Positions 1 to 10,028 of a DNA stretch of 60,000 bases are shown here, piece by piece. The stretch lies in the NCBI RefSeq assembly GCF_964355755.1, contig NC_092673.1, forward strand, positions 31,441,001 to 31,501,000, read 5' to 3'. The first letter of the stretch is position 1; every line of letters begins with the position of its first letter. The stretch is from Antedon mediterranea (taxonomy: Eukaryota > Echinodermata > Crinoidea > Comatulida > Antedonidae). The position numbers and the translations under genes are program-made. Under the pieces are notes generated by a model. That model did no database searches and had not been told where the DNA came from. It worked only from the letters and a program-made list of their open reading frames with translations.

Positions 1-404
1 CTTTTTGAAATTTCACGAACGTGTTAAAATCGCGGTAACGAAAATCAGCTTCATTGGGATAAATAATAATAATATAAATGTAAAAGAAGTAAAATAACAA
101 ACAAATACATGCATTATTTATTTAATAAACATTTTTGCGAATTTTTATGGTTTTTTAAATTTGGCTAAAGGATTTTCAATTTGACCTTAGCGCGAGCGTA
201 GGTTTTCCGTTTTGGCGACTTGTAGCGTCGTGTGTGAAGCGATCTTCGACCGCGATGGAGTGTAAACAAAACAGGACCGCTAGGCCTCATATGGCCTAGC
301 GTATATTAGCCTAGCTTGGTTATGATCAAAGGTAGGTGTATTCGGTGTATGGACGTCGCCAAATACAAAATAATGTATTACGACACACACTGTAGATCTT
401 CGAA

Positions 405-1110
405 TTAATGGGTGGGCTTATACCCGAGCAGCCCACGAAATTCAGAAAAAAAGAAGGTCGGCAAAAAATTGCCGACCTTAAATTCGCCAAGTTCGGCAGT
501 CTCGGCAGTTCTAAAAATAGAAAATTCACCAAGGCCTAACCTCTTGCTAACCTAAAAAGGCCTAGCTAGGCCTAGCCTCCCTAGCTATATGTTATGCAAA
601 CAGAACTAGCGAAATTAACTAAAATATAACACTAAAATTTACAAGATAAATTCTATTTGATAATTGCTGAACATCATGGTTCTTGGCATAACAGGGTATT
701 CCCCTACACAGGTCTGTGGCGCACAGCGCTGTGCCCAGCCAGCTTGGTTGATAGGAAAGCATGCAGCTCACACACAAAATGATGTAATGGTTGAGTGAAT
801 TCAGGGATCATCTTAATTCCATGGTTTGTTAACTAAACCCAACATGGTGGTGAATATGCCTGTTTTTAAATTTCAATGATACGATCCCTTAAAGTACCAT
901 GTTGTTGCTAGGAGGCTTGAAAGGAGGGATCTAGGCTAGTTTCTAGGTAGGTCGGCAATCTCTTGCCGTCCTCTGACAATTTAAGGTCGGCAATAAGGTC
1001 GGCAATTGCCGATTGCCGACGTGAAATTCGTGGGCTGCCCGAGTGCCTCATTTTTCATGAAAATTAGTCAAAAGTCGGGGGTGGGCTTATACCCGAGTAT
1101 GGGCTTATAC
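405..1110. repeat. Imperfect inverted repeat, MITE-like
   Basis: The segment near 410-475 (GTGGGCTTATACCCGAGCAG, then GGTCGGCAA-type words) recurs in reverse complement near 965-1100, where CGTGGGCTGCCCGAG and two copies of GGGCTTATACCCG are seen. Arms are about 100 bp and diverged, with runs of ggtcggcaa/ttgccgacc inside both. The arrangement suggests a small non-autonomous DNA transposon, but I could not fix its ends or a target duplication. No gene is visible in 1-1400 apart from this. Confidence 0.45.
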
Positions 1111-1424
1111 CCGCGTCAGTACGGTATATATATATATATATACATGAACATAGATCGGCATGCCATAAGCAATTTCAATTTAAAATTTATATTAATCAAA
1201 CAGGTTATGCAGGCTGTTCAAGAAAAATATATCATTTTAATGATTTACAGTGCTTTGACAACTTCTTACTAAATCAACATAAACAGTTTAAAAAAACTAT
1301 TTGCATTACAAAATTATTAACAATTTGTTTAAAACAGTGTTAAAAAAACGTGGTATCTTTTAATACAGAAGACCGTGAAAATTGAATTGAATTTAATATA
1401 AAAATATTGATTGTTAAATGTTAC

Positions 1425-1661
1425 CTGTAAATTAACAGGATCCCGCCAACTTTCGTCTGATGCAGTCTGCAGTTTTTCCAGAATCCAAGACTCCAGTTCA
1501 TCAGCATCTCTTTTGAAATACTGGAACTGCCTGGCATCTTCTAACTTCTGTCGACGCTCTTTTGCAAGTATTTTGAAGTGTTCATATCTGTCCAGTACTT
1601 GCTGACGGCGCTCTGTGATGTCATCTGCCGTATCAAGAATCTTGATTCCTTGATCAGCCAT
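1425..1661 (-). CDS. SPTAN1: Alpha-spectrin, first coding exon (N-terminus)
   Basis: Encodes the N-terminus of non-erythroid alpha-spectrin, the rod-shaped partner of beta-spectrin in the submembrane actin skeleton. The exon reads MADQGIKILDTADDITERRQ and continues through RRQQVLDRYEHFKILAKERR and RDADELESWILEKLQ, ending DPVNLQ. This is the partial repeat plus the start of the first three-helix spectrin repeat, and matches the vertebrate N-terminus closely by recall. The acceptor (CAG after a T-run, position 1666-1668) lies 4 bp before the ATG; the donor (GTAACA) follows position 1425. Downstream exons lie beyond the left edge: none of the remaining spectrin repeats is recognisable at 1-1424. 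It is transcribed away from the DHX30-like gene. Confidence 0.93.
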
Positions 1662-1995
1662 ATTTCTGAAAAAAAAAAAGCATACAGCATAAAGCTAATT
1701 TTGTTGCTATTTTGAGAGAATATACAATTATGTGTATTTCACTAGTTAGGCATCCACAGCGTTGTATCCAGGCCCCTCAAACCAACAGGACGAAGATCCC
1801 CCGATCGGTCAGAATGACCTTTCTCCCTGAACAGTCGAGATAAAAAAAAAGGCGTATCCTCATCATCAACATCACCTAACAATCTTCACTCTTTTTTAAA
1901 CTATCATAGAATGAAAACGACTATCATCTTAACTTAATGAATAAATAAATATAACGTAATTCGAATGCAATAATTAATATAGAGTGTTATTATGT

Positions 1996-2002
1996 ACTTA
2001 CG
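1996..2002 (-). other. Candidate donor of a non-coding first exon of alpha-spectrin
   Basis: The minus strand shows a consensus donor GTAAGT at 2001-1996, about 330 bp upstream of the coding exon, whose own acceptor just before the ATG implies a separate 5' UTR exon. The donor position fits, but no promoter element was recognised, so the exon start is unknown. Transcript evidence would decide. Confidence 0.3.
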
Positions 2003-3211
2003 TTTACAAACGTGAAATTCTATTAACTGTTTTTACACATAAACTCGTCCTTTCTAAATTTATTCTAGCGTCTTTTTATCGCGACAAATGGATCCACTGA
2101 ATGTTGTTGAGATAATCAGATTTGCTATTTTATTTATAAATCTTAACCCCTCTTTTTTTTCAAAATTTAAATTAATTAGGACATTATCAGACTATCATAT
2201 TGCACTGATAAAACATTTCACATGTAACAAATATATGTAACTTCTAATTAATTTTAGTATTTGTATATTTTCGAAGTATATTGATTCTCATTATTTAGTG
2301 TTTTTAATTTTATCATTAGTGATGCATATTGTACAGTACCAATAAATGGAAGAGCCGAGAAAAAATTCCACATAGCGCCCTCTACAATTAGTAAAGCTCA
2401 TAAAAAAACACCATTATTTTGCTCTTTCAAAAATGAACAAAACCCAAATGTTAGTAATATCATATAGGCCTATAAAATACCAATAATTTGTATTATTTGG
2501 TTAAATTACTTAGGTGAATGAATTACAGTTAGTAATTCGAATAATATAAAAGGAATAAATCAGCAACAAATTCAGAACATCATTGGATGGTGTGGGGAAA
2601 GTCTTCACCCGTATGTTAGTTGGCTATTGCCTACGTCATTTATGATATAATTATACAGTGTACAGTATTTACATTACAGTATAAAATTTACAATTTGATT
2701 TTACCGAAGCTCGATCAAAAAAGAAACCACCCATCTCGAAATCAATTCAATAGTGATGAGCGGTATGGGCTTCTTTTCGAAATAAACTGTATAATGTCAA
2801 AAAATAGATGATGACGAACAACCAAACCTTATTATTTTATAAATATTTATTGTTTTCCAAATGGTACTTTGATTACATCTTGTATCTTCTTCTTGTCTGC
2901 TTCCTTGACCAAAGTCTCAAATTATAATTGTATATGCCCCTCTCTTAGTTTGGAAAAGTAATCTCGAAAAGAACCCCATATGAAAAAGCCCACCCAAAAG
3001 ATGCTTATGCGGCAGGGCTTCAGTTTTTTTTTAGGTTTTATGGTATCATCGCCACTCCTCATCCATCTGTAATTAAATGCGATGAGTGTCATGCCCGGTG
3101 TCATGGTACCTTTGGTCGACATCATAGGTTTGCATCCGTTTGAAAATTGAGAATAAATAAATCTACAGGAAATGTTAGATTAGCAAGCAAACAATTGATT
3201 TTGTGTATTCC
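2003..3211. other. Intergenic DNA, no recognised gene
   Basis: AT-rich sequence upstream of alpha-spectrin. Short open frames here (for example 2620-2811 and 2922-3125) have no recognisable motifs and no coding bias visible by eye. It probably contains the spectrin promoter, but no element can be named. Confidence 0.5.
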
Positions 3212-3599
3212 ATGTAAGAACTAGTTCTTCTCTGGCTTCTGAGAGCTTCAAATTGCTGCTGCATGCTGAGAGCAGTTTGTTGTACGTTATTAATTGACTA
3301 CTTGTGTCAATAGAGGGAGCCCTGTCAAGGCAATCGAAATAAACGAAATAAGAACGTGTTTTTTGTAATATAAAGGAAGGACTACTCCCCTGCACAGCGC
3401 AGCGCTCTGTTGATGTTTTGTTGAAATATGTGATGATTTATATTACAAAAAACACGTTCTTATTTCGTTTATTTCGATTGCCTTGACAGGGCTCCCTCTA
3501 TTGACACAAGTAGTCAATTAATAACGTACAACAAACTGCTCTCAGCATGCAGCAGCAATTTGAAGCTCTCAGAAGCCAGAGAAGAACTAGTTCTTACAT
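3212..3599. repeat. Perfect 163-bp inverted repeat (fold-back element)
   Basis: The left arm 3212-3374 and right arm 3437-3599 are exact reverse complements across all bases I compared, separated by a 62-bp spacer. The outer ends read ATGTAAGAACTAG... and ...CTAGTTCTTACAT. The arms carry no recognised coding motif. Such perfection implies a very recent fold-back duplication, gene conversion between arms, or an assembly artefact. A transcript would form a long hairpin. Confidence 0.9.
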
Positions 3600-3715
3600 C
3601 AAAGATAGTGTAGTTAGTAGGAAGATGTTACACTTCCTATTCGTTCAATGCAAATAAAAGCGAGACAACATGGAGCTAAATTTAAAGGGCGCCTCGCACG
3701 TCGAGTAGGGATACG
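3600..3715 (+). repeat. Dispersed repeat, copy 1 (second copy inverted at 7720-7826)
   Basis: The words AAAGATAGTGTAGT, TAGTAGGAAGATGTTACACTT, GGGCGCCTC and GAGTAGGGATA occur in the same order here and, in reverse complement, at 7826-7720. The copy starts directly at the outer end of the perfect inverted repeat, so both may belong to one larger mobile unit. Similarity is clear but interrupted by indels. The following stretch 3716-4783 is AT-rich with a short CAAT tetranucleotide run near 4185 and no gene. Confidence 0.65.
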
Positions 3716-5218
3716 GAAAGTTATTGTATAGGAAATAGGCTATTATAACAGTAGAATAATAATTATGATTGTAAAATTAAGATTTAATACGAATTAACAT
3801 ATAAAATGTAATGTTATCTTTATAGAAAGTGCAAATGAATCATATTTATATGTTTGGAATACAAATTTGTGTTTCAATTACCTGGAATTGTTTAGGTACC
3901 TGGAATTTATCTACCCGTATTTTATTTCTTTTATTTTAATGTTTTTATTTGCAAATCAATTGAACTTTTTAAAATTATTTACATTTAATTGTTTATCATT
4001 GGACATAGATAGAAAATTTAATACCTAGCTTTAGAAACACTTCTTCATCAGAGTGAATAAATATATTAGGAGCCTAGTGGTAAATAGGCCTACAATGTGT
4101 ATGCCTATATAATAATCCATTACGTATGGTTTATTTCTAAGGGTAATAAAAGAGAATAGGTAGTATGGCATGTAATCAATAATCAATCAATCAATCAATA
4201 TTTATTATAATCAATAATATTATACAAATAGTCGATCTGCATAAACTGAATACGGTACCAGCCGGGCTCGAACATTATAGGAATTTAGGACGAGTATGTT
4301 TTTTTACTGAAAAAAAAAACAATTATTGTTTAATTATCTATTAATTTTAATAATACTGTAACCAATTATTATATTATGCTTGTAACACTCCGAACTTTCG
4401 TGCATTCATCGTAATTGTATATGCCCTGATTATGTAACGCCTAACATTATTGATAATATTAATTATAAGCCAATGAGTTCATTATTGGTAAGGTTATATC
4501 AAGGAAAAAATATCCGCGGGGAGGCCTACTTTACCCCCTTTCATTATACAGTACTACCCTTACAAAAAATGTTCTATCTATAGAAGTTTTAGAATTCTAT
4601 GTTAATCTATAGAAACAGATAATTTCTATAGAAACGAATTTACAGATTCTACCCCTAGAGTTTTATAGAAATTGCAGAAGAATTGCTATAATTTATTCAT
4701 AAATCATATATTGTTTGTCAACAACAATACTGTATAATTAGCATTATGACTTCAGACTTAACTGGGGTTTACCAAGATAGGTACCGTATATTTCGGTGTA
4801 TAAGTCGCACTTTTGACACGCAAATTTGACCTCTAAATTAAGGGTGCGTCTTATACACCGAACATAAATGCCTCACCACACAGATTATACATAGGCCTAG
4901 GCTATCGTCACCTCGTTTGCTAGGCCTGAGTAGGCTAGGCCTAGCTACAGTAACTAACTAACGTAACGGCAACCTGCTTCTGCTTAGGCCTAGTTTTCAA
5001 GTCATTTTAGCATGATGTTATACTAAATATGATGAAAAGATTTGTTCATTATGGCGCTCCGATAAAATTTCATTTGTAAACGTTTACGTCGTACGATTGG
5101 AATAGTATTTATTTATACAGTAGTTATACGCACGATCGCCGTACCCCAAGCGCAAGCCCTTCTTTTGGTGGCACATGGTGTACGGTATTCGACTAGTATA
5201 TTCTCCAGGTGATTATAG

Positions 5219-6895
5219 CCGTATCCGGATATTCACCCCCTGGACATTTACCCCCCGGACAACTACCCCCCGGACAACCACCACCTGGACCACTACCCCC
5301 TTAGGACAACTACCCCTTTAGGACAACTACCCCCCGGACAAATACCCCCCGGACAACTTCCCCCTTAGGACAACAACCCCCTTAGGACAACTACCCCCTG
5401 GACAACTACCCCCCGGACAATTACCCCCTAGGAACAATTACCCCCCCGGACAATTACCCCCCGGACAATTACCACCCAGAAAACTATCCCTTTAGAACAC
5501 CCTAACCACCCAGACCATTCAACAACCTGACTCTGCAACTATTAATTAATAACTATATTTTAATTCGTTACTTTGACGAATTACTATTCATTATTGTAAA
5601 CAAAAGTAAAAGATTGAACATAAATATAGCCTGGTGGTATAAACTGAAGATTGTCACACATGATCATAGGATAGTCGAACGTATTATATAGTACTCCATG
5701 TATTTACTGTAAAGACTGGGTTCGCTAATAATAATAATAATTTTTGCGTCAGGACAATGCTTCGATAACCACTGGTCTTAAAAGAATTAATTTTTGTCTC
5801 AAATTTGTCATATATGTATTTTTGTACACTTGAAGAATAATATCACTTTTGATATTTGACCTCAATGTTCACTCACCGAATAAACGTCGATCTTTAAATA
5901 AATTCCCCTCAAATAAACGGTGACCATGTCACTCCTATGAAACATCATATGGAATAATCGGCGTCTATTTCCATTAGATTATACCCCCTCCCATTGAATA
6001 AACAACTTTCTTCCAATAAATGTCCACCTAAAAACCACCTAAACAATAAACAGCCCAGGCCGTTTTTTCAATAAATACGGTACTTTAAATCTAGCACATC
6101 TAGGGTCTAGCGTGCTGTTAAACAGAATAATCGGTTAAAAACGGGTGTTTCGAAACTAGAAACCCGAGACCAGAGACCAGAGACCCGAGACCCAATACGA
6201 AAAGGGAGACCTAAATATACGAAAAGGGAGACCCACGTACGAAAAGGGAGACCCCACTATACGAAAAGGGAGACCCCACTATACGAAAAGGGAGACCCTA
6301 ATATACGAAAAGGGAGACCTAAATATACGAAAAGGGAGACCAAATATACGAAAAGGGAGACCAAAATATACGAAATGGGAAACCTAAATATACGAAAAGG
6401 GAGACCCACTATAAGAAAAGGGAGACCCCACTATACGAAAAGAGAGACCACACTATACGAAAAGGGAGACCCTAATATACGAAAAGGGAGACCCAAATAT
6501 AGGTCTCCCTTTTCGTATTGGGTCTCGTGTCAGGTCTCTGGTCTCGGGTCTCTAGTTTCGAAACACCCGTTAAAAACAGATGATTTCATTTTTACAGAAA
6601 CCGGTCCTATATATTTGTCTACTTTTGGATTGGGGGGGGGGGGGTAGTTTACCGGGGGGTAGTTGACCGGGGGGTAGTTGACCGGGGGGTAGTTATCCTA
6701 AGGGGGTAGTTGTCCTAAGGGGGTGGTTGTCCGGGGGGTAGTTGTCCGGGGGGTTGTTATCCTAAGGGGGTAGTTGTCCTAAGGGGGTAGTTGTCCGGGG
6801 GGTAGTTGTCCGGGGGGTAGTTGTCCTAAGGGGGTAGTTGTCCGGGTGGTAAACATCCGGGGGGTAACTGTCTAGGGGGTAGGTGTCCTAGAACC
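5219..6895. mobile_element. Middle element of nest: minisatellite-armed insert with 8-bp duplication
   Basis: Comparison with the empty copy at 16948-17760 shows a clean insertion: GATTATAG appears once there but twice here (5211-5218 and 6896-6903). An 8-bp duplication is typical of hAT-type elements. The left arm (about 5230-5480) is a tandem array of units like ACCCCCCGGACAACT; the right arm (about 6630-6885) is the inverted array GGGGGGTAGTTGTCC. The ends themselves are only roughly inverted (CCGTATCCGGATA against GGTTCTAGGACAC). No coding frame is seen. Family assignment beyond duplication length is inference. Confidence 0.82.
6141..6570. mobile_element. Innermost element of nest: palindromic element with 20-bp tandem repeats
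   Basis: The ends ACGGGTGTTTCGAAACTAGA and its reverse complement are flanked by TAAAA on both sides (6136-6140 and 6571-6575). Inside the left end are GAGACC-rich words. A tandem array of about 15 units of roughly 20 bp (TATACGAAAAGGGAGACC plus spacer) spans 6197-6500, and the unit reappears inverted just before the right end (GGTCTCCCTTTTCGTAT). This suggests the sub-terminal end motif was amplified. There is no plausible protein. Confidence 0.82.
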
Positions 6896-7327
6896 GATTA
6901 TAGCATGGACCTAGCGTACACACTTATCGGATACATAGATACTAATCGAATACGATTGTCCGTGAAAACATGCGCCCTCTCGAAATGATCGAGCGAGGCT
7001 AGCCCACACACGTGCGTGTTACACACACGGTCATGCACTCGATGTTGCGGCGAAACTCATGAATAACAAGTTAGAAAGAACTTGTTGAGGCTGGGCGCGG
7101 CCGAGCCTAGGTAAGAAAAAACCTAAATAAAGGACGCCGTTGTAGATATAACAAAATATATTATTACAATAATATTGATTACAATTTAAAAAAACATTTT
7201 TTTGATGAAATATAAGGTGCGTCTTATACATCGACGATATAAAAAATACCGATATTTTACTCTCAGTTGGGGGTGCGTCTTATACACAGGTGCGACTTAT
7301 ACACCGAAATATACGGTAAGAGTTTTT

Positions 7328-7433
7328 ATGGGTACGGGTTGGTTTGGGTACGGGTTGGTTTGGGTACGGGTTGGTTTGGGTACGGGTTGGTTTGGGTACG
7401 GGTTGGTTTGGGTACGGGTTGGTTTGGGTACGA
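7328..7433 (+). repeat. 16-bp tandem repeat, about 6.5 copies
   Basis: The unit TTGGTTTGGGTACGGG is repeated nearly without change immediately to the right of the TA-flanked element. It gives open frames on both strands, which I regard as by-products of the repeat. Confidence 0.9.
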
Positions 7434-7719
7434 GATGACCACCATCCATTCATGAATGCGTCTACAGGCGCGCGTAAGCCTCCTCCTGATCCTAGCTCAG
7501 TGTTTACAGTCATGTCATGACAAAACTCACTCCAAATAAATGTATCAACAATTAAAAAGATCCAAAAACAGTATGAAAACATCATAATCATATTAATTTT
7601 TAACTTTGTATAATAAAGACAAAAAAGAAGTTTTTGTTTGTTTTTTGTGGCTTATTTTTACAATTTATTGCCGAAAACACCATTTTCATTGGGCTTTGCC
7701 ATTGCGCTCCTCATGTTTC

Positions 7720-7826
7720 AGATTCGTCTATCCCTACTCGTCGTGAGAGGCGCCCTATCTCGAGCGGTTCTCTAATTTTTGAGCGAAGTGTAACATCTTC
7801 CTACTATACTACACTATCTTTGCTTA
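7720..7826 (-). repeat. Dispersed repeat, copy 2
   Basis: Reverse-complement copy of 3600-3715, abutting the left arm of the inverted repeat that starts at 7829. Confidence 0.6.
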
Positions 7827-7828
7827 CA

Positions 7829-9462
7829 TGAACTGCCGTTTTGGCTCTGGAGTTTTTTTTTAGGGTTATTCCATTATTAAAGTGGGGGTGTGTGGTTATG
7901 AATATTGTGTGCAGGTAGTCAATAGAAATGACATTGAGAGCCCTCTTCTGTCAGTTGACTGGTTCCCGGTCGCGATTTTTTTTTTCCGTACGAGAGTTCC
8001 TCCATCGGTTCGTTTCGGACTCAATCGACTCTCTTCGGTATTCGGTAAAGTCAGCTCACTGATGCGTGACAACATAATACAATTTACATTTACAAACCAC
8101 GAGCTTACTTTCACACAGGCTCTCGGTAAAATGAATCTACACTAATACGAGTTTTGATGACATTAATTAATAAATACTAGGCCTACTTAGTAATTACATT
8201 AAGAACCCAATAGCATATTGGAGATATTTAGGTCTACGACCCAATAGTAGGTCGTATCAGATATTATTTTTTGAAGTTGAACGACCTTTTGTCACGAACG
8301 AGAGGCTCTTTTCTTATCGTTTATGGTATTGTAGCTAGCCCATGGCTAGCCTAGCCAAGCTTGTGTAAGCCTATGCAAGGTATTACTTTTGAATTTAAAA
8401 TGATTATGTACAGTAGGAATTCCTATGCACAGTGTATGTTTTTTATACCTTTTAAAATAATATTATTAAATTAATATTTATATTGTAAGGTAAGCCTAAT
8501 GGAAATTTTACGTTAAAGGTGTACGTATTAATTATTCCCAATCTTGAAAAAAAGATTTCAGACTTTTAATAATAGGCAATTTTGGAGTTTTAATTAAGTT
8601 ATAGGCCTACAACTAATATTATTGTTTATTATGTGTATATGTAATTTGGAAAATCATAAAAAATACATGCAAAGTAAAAACATTCAATTACGGTACTGAC
8701 ACGACTGCAATAGTACAAATGCATTTAATAATAACCGATTTTCCAGGAAGCTTATAATTACATGTGATACTATCATCAATTATTAAATTAACACAATATT
8801 AAACGCTTTATAAGCAAGCATGTGTTTCTATACATTACAACTTACAAGAATACATGTTACTAATACTAGGCCTATATAATGTATACAATTTTTCACTTAA
8901 AAACCTGAAGAAAATTGTAATTTTCTTGATAAAAACATCTGTTAGTGTTACTTCTGTACATATAATTTCTAACCTACTACAGTACTTCATTTTTTTAAAT
9001 AAAAAATAGTACTGTCGATGGAAATGTACTACATTGAAGCACACGTACGTAGGGCTAGGCTAGCTAGGCCTTGCTTGTGACGACCAACAAAGTGCTGCTG
9101 CTGTGTGTGTGTTACTGTTTGTGAATCTGATGGTACATACATTGGTTTGTGGCTGCCTATACAGTATTTATATTATTAAAATTCTAGGCCTATTATTATT
9201 ATTACAATGACGTTCAGTACTACTATTAATATTTATTATTATATTTACAGTGAGTATAGTATTAGGCCTCTAGTATGTATAAATCTGTCACTCGTGCAAA
9301 AAAGCTGCTCACGTTTTGTCTTGTGGTTGCTGTCACGCATCAGTGAGCATCGGTGGCTTACCGAAGAGTCGATTGAGTCCGAAACGAACCGATGGAGGAA
9401 CTCTCGTACGGAAAAAAAAATCGTTTCCCGGTCTACCGCCGCCGGAGCCAAAACGGCAGTTG
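7829..9462. repeat. Long inverted repeat, possible transposon of about 1.6 kb
   Basis: The left segment (ACTGCCGTTTTGGCTC at 7832; then TTCCGTACGAGAGTTCCTCC to TGATGCGTGACA, about 7980-8070) recurs in reverse complement at about 9325-9460 (TCACGCATCAGTGAGC to GGAGCCAAAACGGCAGT). The left arm is split by about 110 bp absent from the right arm. The interior (8080-9320) is AT-rich with no convincing gene. It resembles a TIR DNA element that lost its transposase; I could not identify target duplications. Confidence 0.6.
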
Positions 9463-9774
9463 ATCTAGGCCTAACCTATCACCTACTACTACTAGGCTAG
9501 GCCTTAGGCCTAGTAGTACCAACAAAATACAGCAGCAGAGAAGAGCTAGACAAGATGTGTGTGTCCTCGTCCAAAAGGAATTCCTGCTCTTAGCAAATTA
9601 AAACAGTTTTAAATTACTTCAAATGACCATACTTTTTAAAGCAAAAGTATACTGCTATTAATCCAATAATAATCTTTAAAAAATAAAAGGAATTATTTTA
9701 CTGTTACATTTTGTTTAAAAAATGTATTAAAATTTATTTAATTATTTTAAATATTGATCTTTTATTTCATCCAG

Positions 9775-10028
9775 ATTAAAATCCAAGATGGCAGCACGCA
9801 TGGGATGGAAATGTGGATCACATCATCTTCAAAACTTTACTGCTAGATCTTCTTACTGTTTGATGAATGTGACTGCCTATGATTTTTGCTTGTTATTTCA
9901 TATTCGTAGTAGCCATAGAAATGTATCCAGTACAATTAAACCTAAAACCCGTTCTAAATTTGGGTCGGGTATTGCAAGCCCCGTCACGGTTATTTCCGAT
10001 TCCGAAAACACAAAAACAAATGAAGGAA
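9775..10028 (+). CDS. DHX30: DHX30-like exon with start codon and likely mitochondrial leader
   Basis: An acceptor (CATCCAG) precedes 9775, so a 5' UTR exon must lie upstream. The start ATG at 9788 follows AATCCAAG. The encoded leader begins [20 protein letters not shown] and is rich in Arg, Ser and His with almost no acidic residue in its first 60 positions, as expected for mitochondrial import. The donor is GTAAGT at 10029. Upstream 9463-9774 shows no recognised promoter element. Confidence 0.75.

Larger units (their letters stand above)
4784..7317. mobile_element. Outer element of nest: TA-flanked TIR transposon, copy 1
   Basis: Terminal inverted repeats of about 30 bp (CCGTATATTTCGGTGTATAA at the left; its reverse complement at the right) are flanked by TA on both sides (4782-4783, 7318-7319), the signature of Tc1/mariner-type insertion. 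A related copy lies at 16948-17760 in the opposite orientation and is only 813 bp; the extra 1.7 kb here is the element at 5219-6895. Sub-terminal copies of GTGCGTCTTATAC repeat the end motif. No transposase frame is visible, so it is non-autonomous. Confidence 0.88.

Noticed and set aside
6197-6500. Regular repeats that could suggest a CRISPR array
   Set aside because: Units are contiguous tandem copies of about 20 bp without unique spacers, inside a eukaryotic transposon.
7202-7591. Overlapping open frames on both strands
   Set aside because: They derive from the 16-bp tandem repeat and transposon end.
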